NCBI RefSeq assembly: GCF_900105715.1
Contig: NZ_FNRY01000001.1
Span: forward strand, 2,976,001 to 3,040,000
Direction: 5' to 3'
Source: Paramicrobacterium humi
GTDB taxonomy: Bacteria > Actinomycetota > Actinomycetes > Actinomycetales > Microbacteriaceae
DNA length: 64,000 nucleotides
The notes under the pieces are model-generated. The model saw only the letters and a program-made list of their open reading frames with translations. It had not been told where the DNA came from and searched no databases. Each line of letters begins with the position of its first letter. Position 1 is the first letter of the stretch. Positions 50,781 to 59,336 of the stretch are shown in pieces. Position numbers and translations under genes: made by a program.

Positions 50781-51409
50781 GCCGCGCTCTTCGCCGCCGC
50801 GCGCAGCAGGAGCGCGGTCGACTGCGCGCCCGGATCGCGGTGTCCTGCTGACCGCTCCCCCAGGTAGCTCGCGCGACCCTTCCGGGCGACGAGAGGCTCC
50901 GTCGCCTCCGCCCCTGCCTCGGCCGCGTCGGCCGCCGCGGCGAGCACGGCCGCGGCATCCTTCCCGTCCTCGTTCGCTGCGGATGCCGCCTCGACCGCGG
51001 GTGTCCAGGCGTCGATCATCGTCTTGTCACCCGGTTCGGCCTTGCCGCGCAAAACGATGCCGTCACGGGCCGCTTCGAGCAGCGCAACGACGTCGGCGGG
51101 TTCCAGCTCTGCCTTCCCGTTGACGGCGCCGGCGGCCTTGAGGTACGCGGTGCCGTAGAGCGGACCGGCCGCACCGCCCACCGTCGAGATGAGGGTCGTG
51201 GCGACCAGCTTGAGCACATCGGACGGAGCGGCATCCTCGGCGAGACCGTCGAGCTTCGGCAGCACCGCCTGGAAGCCCCTGTCCATGTTCTCGCCGTGAT
51301 CGCCGTCGCCGATGTCGCGATCGAGATGGGACAGGGCGACACGATTCTCAGCGATGACCTCGGCGCTCGCTCGCACCCACGCGGCGGCCCATGCGGCATC
51401 CACTGCCAT
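50777..51409 (-). CDS. dhaL: Dihydroxyacetone kinase subunit DhaL
   Basis: A 210-residue DhaL that binds ADP and phosphoryl groups for DhaK. The metal/ADP-binding segment LSHLDRDIGDGDHGENMDRG (about residues 27-46) holds the Asp triad, and GGAAGPLYGTAYL and SYLGERSAGHRDPGAQSTAL are typical. Together with DhaK and DhaM it phosphorylates dihydroxyacetone with PEP. It is between dhaK (27-base gap) and dhaM (four-base overlap). The start is the ATG at 51409, with a GGAGAA nearby. Confidence 0.92.
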   Translation of the reverse strand: MAVDAAWAAAWVRASAEVIAENRVALSHLDRDIGDGDHGENMDRGFQAVLPKLDGLAEDAAPSDVLKLVATTLISTVGGAAGPLYGTAYLKAAGAVNGKAELEPADVVALLEAARDGIVLRGKAEPGDKTMIDAWTPAVEAASAANEDGKDAAAVLAAAADAAEAGAEATEPLVARKGRASYLGERSAGHRDPGAQSTALLLRAAAKSAA

Positions 51410-51436
51410 AGCTTCTCCTTTGATCGAGTGGTTCGG

Positions 51437-52438
51437 TCAACGTCCCCAGCGCAAGGCGGCGGTCTGAACGGGCGCGTCCCACAGCTGCGTCAGCTCGTCG
51501 TCGAGCTTGAGCACGGAGATCGACGCGCCCTGCATCTCGAGGGAGGTCGTGTAGTTGCCGACGAGGCTGCGGGCGACCGTGATGCCGCGGTCGGCGAGCA
51601 CTTTGGCCGCGTGCCGGTACACGATGTAGAGCTCGATCTGCGGCGTGCCGCCCATGCCGTTCACGAACAGCAGCACGTTGTCGCCCGACGAGAAGGGCAG
51701 ATCGTCGAGGATGGGAGTGAGCAGCCGGTCGACGATCGCGTCCGCGCTCTCCATGGGGATCTTCTCGCGACCCGGCTCACCGTGGATGCCGATGCCGATC
51801 TCGATCTCGTCGTCCCCGAGATCGAAGCTCGGCTCTCCCGCGTGAGGAACGACGCACGGCGTGAGCGCGACGCCCATCGAGCGGACGCTCGCGTTCACCT
51901 TCTCGGCGATGCCGGCGACGCTGTCAAGGTCGTCGCCGCGATCCGCGGCCGCCCCCGCGATCTTCTCCACGAGGACGGTGCCCGCGACACCGCGGCGGCC
52001 GGCGGTGTACAGCGAGTCCTGCACGGCGACGTCATCGTTGATGACGACGGAGCGCACCGTGACTCCGTCGGCCTCCGCCAGATCGGCGGCCGTCTCGAAG
52101 TTGAGCACGTCACCCGTGTAGTTCTTCACGATGTGCAGCACACCCGCCCCCGAGTCCACCGCCTTCGTCGCCGCGAGGATCGGGTCAGGCGTTGGCGATG
52201 TGAACACGGCGCCCGGAACGGCCGCGTCGAGCATGCCGGCACCGACGAAGCCGGAGTGCAGCGGCTCGTGGCCGCTGCCGCCGCCGCTGATGATGCCGAC
52301 CTTGCCGCTGACGGGAGCATCGGTGCGCACAACGAAGGTGGGATCGAACTCGGCGCGCACGATGTCGCCGTGCGCCGCGACGAAACCTTCGACAGACTGC
52401 GAGACTACGTCTTTCGGGTCATTGATGAGCTTCTTCAT
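51437..52438 (-). CDS. dhaK: Dihydroxyacetone kinase subunit DhaK
   Basis: A 333-residue substrate-binding subunit. The covalent dihydroxyacetone-binding His lies in [19 protein letters not shown] (GSGHEP, about residues 52-70). [18 protein letters not shown] and the [17 protein letters not shown] stretch are typical. It starts with ATG after GGAGGAG. It heads the dhaK-dhaL-dhaM operon, which makes glycerone phosphate for glycolysis. No glycerol dehydrogenase or transport gene is adjacent. Confidence 0.93.
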   Translation of the reverse strand: MKKLINDPKDVVSQSVEGFVAAHGDIVRAEFDPTFVVRTDAPVSGKVGIISGGGSGHEPLHSGFVGAGMLDAAVPGAVFTSPTPDPILAATKAVDSGAGVLHIVKNYTGDVLNFETAADLAEADGVTVRSVVINDDVAVQDSLYTAGRRGVAGTVLVEKIAGAAADRGDDLDSVAGIAEKVNASVRSMGVALTPCVVPHAGEPSFDLGDDEIEIGIGIHGEPGREKIPMESADAIVDRLLTPILDDLPFSSGDNVLLFVNGMGGTPQIELYIVYRHAAKVLADRGITVARSLVGNYTTSLEMQGASISVLKLDDELTQLWDAPVQTAALRWGR

Positions 52439-52524
52439 CGGAACTCTCCTCCAACACGGAAATCACGCGGGATTAGGGGGCCCGCACTCACAACCTACCC
52501 CCGAGCGGTGCCGGCGGGTAGAGG

Positions 52525-53589
52525 CTACTGACCGGCGTGATGCGCGGAGGCGGCGACCCACGCGGCAAGCTTCTCGGTAGCAGCACCCGAGTCGATCGCC
52601 TCACGCGCCACGTCAAGCTGTTCGCTGAACCGGTCCACGATGCGACGCTCGCTCTGCGACGGGTCCTCCTCGAGCCGATAGGCCACGAGCCCCGCCGCCG
52701 CGTTGAGGAGGACGATGTCCCTGACCGGGCCCTTCTCCCCCGCGAGCACGCGCTTGACCATGGCGGCGTTCTCGACGGCGTCGCCGCCGAGAAGATCGTC
52801 GATCGATGCGCGCGGGATGTCGAGGTCCCTCGGGTCGAGGTCGTGCTCGGTCACGAGGCCGCGCGAGACCTCCCAGATGTGCGAGTGCCCCGTCGTGGTG
52901 AGCTCGTCCATGCCGTCGTCTCCGCGGAACACGAGCGCGGTCGCTCCGCGGGTCTGGAAGACGCCGACGATGAGGCCCACCCGGTCAAGATTCGCGACGC
53001 CCACGGCGGAGGCCTCGGGCCGCGCAGGGTTGCAGAGCGGACCGAGGTAGTTGAAGACAGTGGGGATGCCGAGTTCAGCGCGCGCCGGACCGGCGAACCG
53101 GAAGCCCGGGTGGAAGGCGGCGGCGTAGGCGAACGTGATTCCCGCATCGTCAAGCACGCTCGCGACGGCGTCCGGGCTGAGCGACAGGTCGATGCCGAGT
53201 GCGGCGAGAACATCGCTCGAGCCCGACTTGCTGCTTGCGGCCTTGTTCCCATGCTTGACGACGGGAACACCGGATGCCGCGATGATGATCGACGCGGTCG
53301 ACGAGATGTTGAACGTCCCGTAGCGGTCTCCCCCTGTGCCGACGATGTCGAGAGCCATCGAGTCGACCGGGAGCCCCACGGCCTCCTCGAGAATGGCGTC
53401 GCGGAATCCGACGATCTCGTCGACGGTCTCCCCCTTGGCTTGGAGCGCGACGGTGAACGCCGCGATCTGGGCGGAGGTGGCGTCTCCGGTCATGATCTGC
53501 TTCATCGCCCACGTCGCTTCGGAGACGCTGAGGTCGCGGCGCTCCAGCAATTGCGTGAGAAGGGTGGGCCAGGAGAACAGATCAGACAT
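52525..53589 (-). CDS. trpD: Anthranilate phosphoribosyltransferase TrpD
   Basis: A 354-residue TrpD, which joins PRPP and anthranilate in tryptophan synthesis. The PRPP site is LDIVGTGGDRYGTFNISSTA (about residues 80-99), VKHGNKAASSKSGSSDVLAA follows, and FNYLGPLCNPA is typical. It is divergent from ctaE, as in mycobacteria (Rv2192c/Rv2193). The rest of the trp operon is not nearby. Start ATG at 53589 (MSDLFSWPTLL). Confidence 0.93.
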   Translation of the reverse strand: MSDLFSWPTLLTQLLERRDLSVSEATWAMKQIMTGDATSAQIAAFTVALQAKGETVDEIVGFRDAILEEAVGLPVDSMALDIVGTGGDRYGTFNISSTASIIIAASGVPVVKHGNKAASSKSGSSDVLAALGIDLSLSPDAVASVLDDAGITFAYAAAFHPGFRFAGPARAELGIPTVFNYLGPLCNPARPEASAVGVANLDRVGLIVGVFQTRGATALVFRGDDGMDELTTTGHSHIWEVSRGLVTEHDLDPRDLDIPRASIDDLLGGDAVENAAMVKRVLAGEKGPVRDIVLLNAAAGLVAYRLEEDPSQSERRIVDRFSEQLDVAREAIDSGAATEKLAAWVAASAHHAGQ

Positions 53590-53731
53590 GGTGCGATCCT
53601 AGCGACGAGCGCGACCGCCCCGTAATTCACGGGGAATTCTCTGCCGCGACTAAGGGCGCCCTAAACAAGATCATGGTGCGACTTGGCCAGTCGTGCGAAA
53701 CTCTCGGCAAAATATCGGCCATAATGGAACG
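53590..53731. promoter_or_regulatory. Divergent region between trpD and ctaE
   Basis: CATAAT at 53720-53725 ends six bases before the ctaE GTG (53732), the likely leaderless start of the ctaE-qcrCAB unit. A near-palindrome CGACT-TGGCC-AGTCG at 53679-53693 lies upstream of the -35 region and could be an operator. A small inverted repeat AATTC-ACGGG-GAATT sits at 53624-53638. I do not recognise known boxes. Confidence 0.45.
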
Positions 53732-54361
53732 GTGACGAGCACCTCATTGAACTATGCCCCCGGCGCGACAGCGCTGAAGAGGCCGAACGCCGTGATGGTA
53801 GGCACCATCGTCTGGCTCGGCAGCGAAGTCATGTTCTTCGCCGGACTTTTCGCGATCTACTTCACGTTGCGATCGACATCTCCCGTGCTATGGGAGACGT
53901 CCACGTCGATCCACAACGTACCGTACGCGACCGTGAACACCCTGATCCTCGTGTCATCGTCGTTCACGTGCCAGTTCGGCGTCTTCGCGGCTGAGCGCAT
54001 GCAGCCGCGATCGGTCGGCTGGAAGCCGTCCCAGTGGGGCATGGTCGAGTGGTTCTTCCTCACGTATGCCCTCGGCGCCATCTTCGTGGCCGGCCAGGTG
54101 TGGGAGTACGCCACTCTCGTGAGCGAAGGCGTCACCATCTCGTCGAGCGCCTACGGCTCAGCGTTCTATCTGACGACCGGCTTCCACGGTCTGCACGTGA
54201 CGGGCGGCCTCATCGCGTTCCTGCTCGTCATCGGACGCGCGTACGCGGTCAAGACCTTCGGGCACAAGGAGTCCACAACAGCAATCGTCGTGTCGTACTA
54301 CTGGCACTTCGTCGACGTTGTCTGGATCGGACTGTTCCTCGTCATTTACGTCCTCAAGTAG
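53732..54361 (+). CDS. ctaE: Cytochrome c oxidase subunit III CtaE
   Basis: A 209-residue membrane subunit of the aa3-type oxidase with about five transmembrane helices. Typical: [43 protein letters not shown] and [19 protein letters not shown]. The glutamate-containing helix and the two conserved His are visible. The GTG at 53732 is chosen because the first recognisable helix follows and CATAAT is at the leaderless distance. It is the first gene of the ctaE-qcrC-qcrA-qcrB unit, the usual actinobacterial order. Confidence 0.92.
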   Translation: MTSTSLNYAPGATALKRPNAVMVGTIVWLGSEVMFFAGLFAIYFTLRSTSPVLWETSTSIHNVPYATVNTLILVSSSFTCQFGVFAAERMQPRSVGWKPSQWGMVEWFFLTYALGAIFVAGQVWEYATLVSEGVTISSSAYGSAFYLTTGFHGLHVTGGLIAFLLVIGRAYAVKTFGHKESTTAIVVSYYWHFVDVVWIGLFLVIYVLK

Positions 54362-54382
54362 AACTCGGAGCAGACAGTTCGC

Positions 54383-55207
54383 ATGTCACGTTCATCTAAG
54401 AATCCTGCGTTGAAGGCAGCAAAGAGGGGTCGCCGTCACCCGCTCGCCAACGTCGCGCTCATCGCCGTCGGCCTTCTCTTCAGCGGCGGCGCGTACGTCG
54501 CGTTCAGCGCCACGACCGCTTCGGCGGACGAAGCGTCGGCCTCCGTCTCGTCGCAAGCGCAGGTGGAGGAAGGCAACAAGCTCTTCCAGGCCAACTGCGC
54601 GACGTGTCACGGTGTCGACCTCCAGGGCACCAAGGACGCGCCGTCACTCATCGGCGTCGGCGCCGCAGCCGTTGACTTCCAGGTCGGCACGGGCCGCATG
54701 CCGATGCAGATGCAGGGACCCCAGGCGGAAGCGAAGCCTGTCCAGTTCACAAACGACCAGATTGCGGCGCTTTCCGCGTTCGTCGCCTCGGTCGCTCCCG
54801 GCCCGGCCATTCCGGAGGACAAGTACCTCGACACGTCCGAGGGCGACGCCGCGAACGGCGCCGAGCTGTTCCGCATCAACTGCGCCATGTGCCACAACGT
54901 GGCCGGTGCCGGTGGCGCGCTCACCGAGGGCAAGTTCGCCCCCTCGCTCCACGGCGTCGCACCCGCTCACATCTACGAGGCCATGATCACGGGCCCGCAG
55001 AACATGCCCGTGTTCAACGACGCCAACCTCACGCCTGAGGACAAGCGCGACATCATCACGGCGCTCAAGTACATGGAGAACACCCCCTCCGTCGGAGGAC
55101 TCAGCCTCGGTTCGCTCGGACCGGTCGCGGAGGGCCTCTTCATCTGGATCTTCGGCCTCGGCACTGTCGTGGCGATTACGGTGTGGATCACGGCGAAGTC
55201 CAACTAG
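54383..55207 (+). CDS. qcrC: Cytochrome bc1 complex diheme cytochrome c subunit QcrC
   Basis: A 274-residue membrane-anchored cytochrome c with two heme sites, CATCHGVD (about residues 72-79) and CAMCHNVA (about 167-174). The N-terminal helix (residues 22-42) and a C-terminal helix hold it on the outside of the membrane. The diheme form replaces soluble cytochrome c and passes electrons straight to CtaC in a bc1-aa3 supercomplex of actinobacteria. It lies between ctaE and qcrA. Confidence 0.93.
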   Translation: MSRSSKNPALKAAKRGRRHPLANVALIAVGLLFSGGAYVAFSATTASADEASASVSSQAQVEEGNKLFQANCATCHGVDLQGTKDAPSLIGVGAAAVDFQVGTGRMPMQMQGPQAEAKPVQFTNDQIAALSAFVASVAPGPAIPEDKYLDTSEGDAANGAELFRINCAMCHNVAGAGGALTEGKFAPSLHGVAPAHIYEAMITGPQNMPVFNDANLTPEDKRDIITALKYMENTPSVGGLSLGSLGPVAEGLFIWIFGLGTVVAITVWITAKSN

Positions 55208-55252
55208 GACCACGCAGACTCACACCACGGACAACCTGTAAGAAGGAGCAGA

Positions 55253-56341
55253 ATGGCACAGGACGACAACAGCGGCAAGGACCTCGCCGCTGAGGACTCG
55301 TCAGCCCACATCGCGGCGCCGGGAGCGTCCGCCGGTACGGCCGTCGTCTCATCCGACGCCGTCAAGAACCCGGGACTCCCCCCGCACCGCAAACGTGTGA
55401 CGGACCTCGACCCGAAGAAGCAGAAGCACGCCGAGCGCACTGTCTTCACGCTCTTCTACCTGTCGATCGCCGGAAGCATCTGGGCCGTTGCAGCGTACAT
55501 GCTGTTCCCCATCGATCCGAGCGACCTCGGCTCGGTGCGACTGAACAACCTGTTCATCGGCATCGGCATCGCTCTCGCCCTCCTCGCGCTCGGTATCGGC
55601 GCCGTCCACTGGGGCAAGGCGCTCATGGCCGACCACGAGTCGATTGACGTCCGCCACCCCGTTCGCGGAACGGAAGAGACGCGCAGTCGTGCGGTGGAGA
55701 TCTTTGACGAGGCCAATCAGGAGTCCGGCTTCGGTCGGCGCTCGATGATCCGCAACACCCTCATCGGCGCCCTCATCGCCTTCCCCCTCCCCGCCGTCGC
55801 CCTGTTCCGCGGGCTGGCTCCGGAAGGCAAGGACACCGAACCCGTCGCGCTGTTGAACCAGACGATGTGGAAGAAGGGACTCCGCCTCACCCGCGACCCA
55901 GACGGCACGCCGATCAAGGCTTCCGACGTGACGTTCGGCTCCGCCTTCCACGTGATCCCCGAGGGCCTGAGCGAGATCCCGCACTCCGAGGGCATGCTCG
56001 AGGAGAAGGCAAAGGCGATCGTGCTGCTCATGCGCCTGCAGCCCGAAGACCTGCACGAGAAGGAGGACCGCAAGTCCTGGTCGTACGACGGCATCGTCGC
56101 GTACTCGAAGGTCTGCACGCACGTCGGCTGCCCGGTCGCGCTCTACGAGCAGCGCACGCATCACCTGCTCTGCCCGTGCCACCAGTCCCAGTTCGACGTC
56201 ACAAACCACTGCGAGGTCATCTTCGGCCCTGCAGCCCGTCCCCTCCCGCAGCTTCCGATCGCAGTCGATGACGAGGGCTACCTCGTCGCCCAAAGCGACT
56301 TCCACGAACCTGTCGGACCGAGTTTCTGGGAGCGCCATTGA
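55253..56341 (+). CDS. qcrA: Cytochrome bc1 complex Rieske iron-sulfur subunit QcrA
   Basis: A 362-residue Rieske subunit. Three N-terminal membrane helices (about residues 62-82, 95-118 and 162-185), as in actinobacteria, precede the soluble domain with the [2Fe-2S] ligands CTHVGCPVALYEQ and LLCPCHQSQFD (about 285-315). The N-terminal 50 residues are an alanine-rich, disordered lead. AAGGAG five bases before the ATG is a good ribosome binding site. Its stop overlaps the qcrB TTG by three or four bases, so they are coupled. Confidence 0.93.
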   Translation: MAQDDNSGKDLAAEDSSAHIAAPGASAGTAVVSSDAVKNPGLPPHRKRVTDLDPKKQKHAERTVFTLFYLSIAGSIWAVAAYMLFPIDPSDLGSVRLNNLFIGIGIALALLALGIGAVHWGKALMADHESIDVRHPVRGTEETRSRAVEIFDEANQESGFGRRSMIRNTLIGALIAFPLPAVALFRGLAPEGKDTEPVALLNQTMWKKGLRLTRDPDGTPIKASDVTFGSAFHVIPEGLSEIPHSEGMLEEKAKAIVLLMRLQPEDLHEKEDRKSWSYDGIVAYSKVCTHVGCPVALYEQRTHHLLCPCHQSQFDVTNHCEVIFGPAARPLPQLPIAVDDEGYLVAQSDFHEPVGPSFWERH

Positions 56342-57957
56342 GCACCACGACCGCGACCACGACCGCACCGGCCTCCACCGAATCCAAGGGAGGCTTCACG
56401 GCGGCGGCTGCCAACTACCTCGACGAGCGGACGAGCATTTCGGGCGCCGTCAAGGAGTTCGGGCGCAAGATATTCCCCGACCACTGGTCCTTCCTGCTCG
56501 GTGAAGTCGCCCTCTACAGCTTCGTCGTCATCCTCCTCACCGGCTCGTTCCTGACGTTCTTCTTCCAGGCGTCCATGGCGGAGGTGCACTACGACGGCTC
56601 GTACGTCCCCCTCAAGGGCGTCGAGATGTCGGCGGCGATGGCGTCGACTCTCGACATCTCCTTCGACATCCGCGGCGGGCTGCTCATGCGGCAGATCCAC
56701 CACTGGGCGGCCCTGCTGTTCGTGGCATCCATCGGCCTGCACATGCTTCGCATCTTCTTCACGGGTGCGTTCCGCAAGCCGCGCGAGCTGAACTGGGTCA
56801 TCGGCTTCGTCCTCTTCATCCTCGCGATGGCGGAGGGCTTCACCGGATACTCGCTTCCCGACGACCTTCTGTCCGGTAACGGCCTGCGCATCATCGACGG
56901 CATGATCAAGGGTCTCCCGCTGATCGGCACCTGGACGTCGTACCTGCTATTCGGCGGTGAGTTCCCGGGAGACCAGATCGTCGGCCGTCTGTATACGCTG
57001 CACATTCTTCTGCTGCCCGCGATCGTTGTGCTGTTCATCGCTTTGCACTTGATGTTCGTCGTCATCCACAAGCACACGCAGTACCCCGGCCCGGGCAAGA
57101 CGCAGCAGAATGTCGTCGGCTACCCGATTCTTCCCGTGTATGCCGCAAAGGCCGGCGGGTTCTTCTTCATCGTGTTCGGTGTGCTCGCGGTCATCGGCTC
57201 GTTCTTCACGATCAACCCGATCTGGAACTACGGTCCGTACGACCCGTCCCCGGTGTCGGCGGGCACCCAGCCCGACTGGTACATCGGCTTCGCTGACGGT
57301 GCACTCCGCCTGGTTCCGCCGCACCTCGAGTTCGTCTGGCTCGCGCACACCTGGTCGTTCAACATCATCCTCCCGGTTCTCGTGCTCGGCCTGTTCATCG
57401 TGCTCGTGCTCTTCTATCCCTTCATCGAGGCGTGGATCACCGGCGACAAGCGTGAGCACCACCTGCTCGACCGCCCGCGCAACGCGCCGACCCGCACCGC
57501 GATCGGTGCAGCCGGAGTCACCTTCTACGCTGCCCTGTGGGCTGCCGCGAGCTCCGACCTCATCGCGACGCACTTCCGTCTCACGATGGAGGGTGTCATC
57601 CACTCGCTGCAGTTCATGCTCATCGTCGGTCCGTTCATCGCGTACTTCGTCACCAAGCGCATCTGCCTCGCGCTGCAGAAGAAGGATCGTGAGATCGCGC
57701 TTCACGGCTACGAGTCCGGACGCATCGTGCGTCTCCCCGGCGGCGAGTACATCGAGGTGCACCAGCCTGTCGACGAGTACGAGCGTTGGAAGCTCGTGAG
57801 CCACGACAGCTACAAGCCCCTGATGATCCGCCCGAACGCGCGCGGCAAGATCACCACTGGCCAGCGGTTCCGTGCCGGCCTCTCGCGCTGGTTCTTCGAG
57901 GACCGCATCGCCCCCGTGTCCCGCACGGAGATCGAGAGTTCGCACGATCACCACTGA
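56338..57957 (+). CDS. qcrB: Cytochrome bc1 complex cytochrome b subunit QcrB
   Basis: A 539-residue cytochrome b. Heme ligands appear in HHWAALLFVASIGLHMLRIF and in LHILLLPAIVVLFIALHLMF. The quinol-oxidation-site PEWY motif is PDWY here (PDWYIGFADG, about residues 311-320), common in actinobacteria. About eight to nine helices are seen. QcrB of mycobacteria is the target of the drug Q203. It starts with TTG overlapping the qcrA stop codon. A methyltransferase gene follows and may overlap its end. Confidence 0.93.
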   Translation: MSTTTATTTAPASTESKGGFTAAAANYLDERTSISGAVKEFGRKIFPDHWSFLLGEVALYSFVVILLTGSFLTFFFQASMAEVHYDGSYVPLKGVEMSAAMASTLDISFDIRGGLLMRQIHHWAALLFVASIGLHMLRIFFTGAFRKPRELNWVIGFVLFILAMAEGFTGYSLPDDLLSGNGLRIIDGMIKGLPLIGTWTSYLLFGGEFPGDQIVGRLYTLHILLLPAIVVLFIALHLMFVVIHKHTQYPGPGKTQQNVVGYPILPVYAAKAGGFFFIVFGVLAVIGSFFTINPIWNYGPYDPSPVSAGTQPDWYIGFADGALRLVPPHLEFVWLAHTWSFNIILPVLVLGLFIVLVLFYPFIEAWITGDKREHHLLDRPRNAPTRTAIGAAGVTFYAALWAAASSDLIATHFRLTMEGVIHSLQFMLIVGPFIAYFVTKRICLALQKKDREIALHGYESGRIVRLPGGEYIEVHQPVDEYERWKLVSHDSYKPLMIRPNARGKITTGQRFRAGLSRWFFEDRIAPVSRTEIESSHDHH

Positions 57958-58804
57958 TCGGTCACGCTCGGATCGGGCAGCGCTGACACTCCTCTCGGAG
58001 TGGCTCCGCTGCCCGATCTGTTTGTCGTCTCTCGCCCCGACGGACCGTCTCGTGCTCGGCTGCGCCGGCGGACACCGCTTCGACGTCAACAAGCGCGGCT
58101 TCGTCTCTCTCCTCCCGCCACGCACGCGGGTCCGCGGAGACGATGCTCCCATGCTTCGCGAACGCGCCGCCTTTCTCGACGCCGGACATTACGCTCCGAT
58201 TGCGGACGCCGTGGCGGACCTTGCCCACCGCGCTGCCCCGGCGACACCGCGCATCGTCGACATCGGCTGCGGTACGGGCTACTACTTGCGTGAGCTGAGC
58301 ACAGCAGTCGCGGCATCCGCCGTTCTCGCCACGGACCTGTCCCCCGATGCCGTGCGCATGGCCATGCGCACGATCCCGAGCTCCTCCGGCGTCGTGATGG
58401 ACGTCTGGCAGCCGTTGCCGCTGCGTGACGGTGCGGCCGATCTCATCCTCAACGTCTTCGCGCCGCGTAACCCGACCGAGTTCGCACGCGTCCTCACGGC
58501 AGGCGGCTGCTATATCGGCGTCGTGCCGACCGCGCGACATCTCATCGAACTGCGCGACGCCGGCTTGGCCCTCGACGTTCCGGCGGACAAGCGAGGCACC
58601 GTGGCGACCGCTCTCGAATCGACGGGACAGTTCGAACCGCCAGTGAGCAAGCGGGTGGAATTGCCCCTCGCGTTGTCCCCCAGTGAGATCCGTCAGCTGA
58701 TCGGAATGGGACCTTCATCGCACCACGGCGCAGCTCGCACGGATGACGAGCTGCCGGAACGAGTCACCGTCTCCGTCGACGTCATGGCAGCCCAGCGCGT
58801 CTGA
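57872..58804 (+). CDS. Putative RNA (guanine-N1)-methyltransferase, RlmA-like
   Basis: A SAM-dependent methyltransferase with an N-terminal zinc-ribbon-like segment (LRCPICLSSL and LGCAGGHRFDVNKRGFVSLL) as in RlmA, which modifies 23S rRNA at G745/748. SAM motif: RIVDIGCGTGYYLRELST. The start is uncertain: the GTG at 57872 overlaps qcrB by 86 bases and gives 310 residues, longer than the family. No ATG/GTG/TTG lies between it and the first domain, though a CTG at 57983 would start nearer the domain. In mycobacteria such a gene also lies by qcrB. Confidence 0.72.
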   Translation: MPASRAGSSRTASPPCPARRSRVRTITTDRSRSDRAALTLLSEWLRCPICLSSLAPTDRLVLGCAGGHRFDVNKRGFVSLLPPRTRVRGDDAPMLRERAAFLDAGHYAPIADAVADLAHRAAPATPRIVDIGCGTGYYLRELSTAVAASAVLATDLSPDAVRMAMRTIPSSSGVVMDVWQPLPLRDGAADLILNVFAPRNPTEFARVLTAGGCYIGVVPTARHLIELRDAGLALDVPADKRGTVATALESTGQFEPPVSKRVELPLALSPSEIRQLIGMGPSSHHGAARTDDELPERVTVSVDVMAAQRV

Positions 58805-58867
58805 CCGCAGCGGCGGCGAGGACGCCAGCGCGGGAGAAGAAGCCTCCGCAGTCGCCCGGACAGCGCA

Positions 58868-58897
58868 AAGGCGGCGGTCCGACAGGACCGCCGCCTT
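58868..58897. terminator. Bidirectional terminator between the methyltransferase and ctaF
   Basis: A perfect 13-bp stem AAGGCGGCGGTCC (58868-58880) with 58885-58897, GACA loop. It sits between the convergent stops at 58804 and 58911. Confidence 0.85.
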
Positions 58898-58910
58898 CAC
58901 CGTGTGAATG

Positions 58911-59333
58911 TCAGTGTGCGAAGTAGCCGCGGTAGTACTCGTAGACCCAGCCGACCAGGGCGACGAACACGATGGGCACGCCGATGAATGCGAGCCAGAA
59001 CCCGACCGCGATGCCGAGGAGCACGATTCCCGCGCCACCGGCCAGAACCACGGGCCACCAGCTCCACGGGCTGAAGTGACCGAGCTCCGGGTCGCCGTCG
59101 TCGATGTTCGCGTCCAGACGGTCTTCGGGCAGCACGCCGCCCTGGTTACGGTGCACGAGTCCCAGGTAGAACGCGATGAGAGCACCGAGGATGGCCACGA
59201 GGCCGAGCGCGATCGTACCGGCCCACTCGATCGAGTGCTGAATCGGGTCGAGGATGCCCCAGATCCCGTAGACGACGCTCATGACCGCGAAGAAGACCGC
59301 GATCACCCAAAAGAGGCGAATATTGGCGATCAC
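58911..59333 (-). CDS. ctaF: Cytochrome c oxidase subunit IV CtaF
   Basis: A 140-residue actinobacterial subunit IV. Four hydrophobic segments: two near the N-terminus (about residues 6-27 and 38-59) and two near the C-terminus (about 87-108 and 110-130). PEDRLDANIDDGDPELGHF and FSPWSWWPVVLAGGAG are typical of the family. It is specific to actinobacteria and needed for the bc1-aa3 supercomplex. It starts three bases after ctaD, forming ctaC-ctaD-ctaF. Confidence 0.92.
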   Translation of the reverse strand: MIANIRLFWVIAVFFAVMSVVYGIWGILDPIQHSIEWAGTIALGLVAILGALIAFYLGLVHRNQGGVLPEDRLDANIDDGDPELGHFSPWSWWPVVLAGGAGIVLLGIAVGFWLAFIGVPIVFVALVGWVYEYYRGYFAH

Positions 59334-59336
59334 GGG

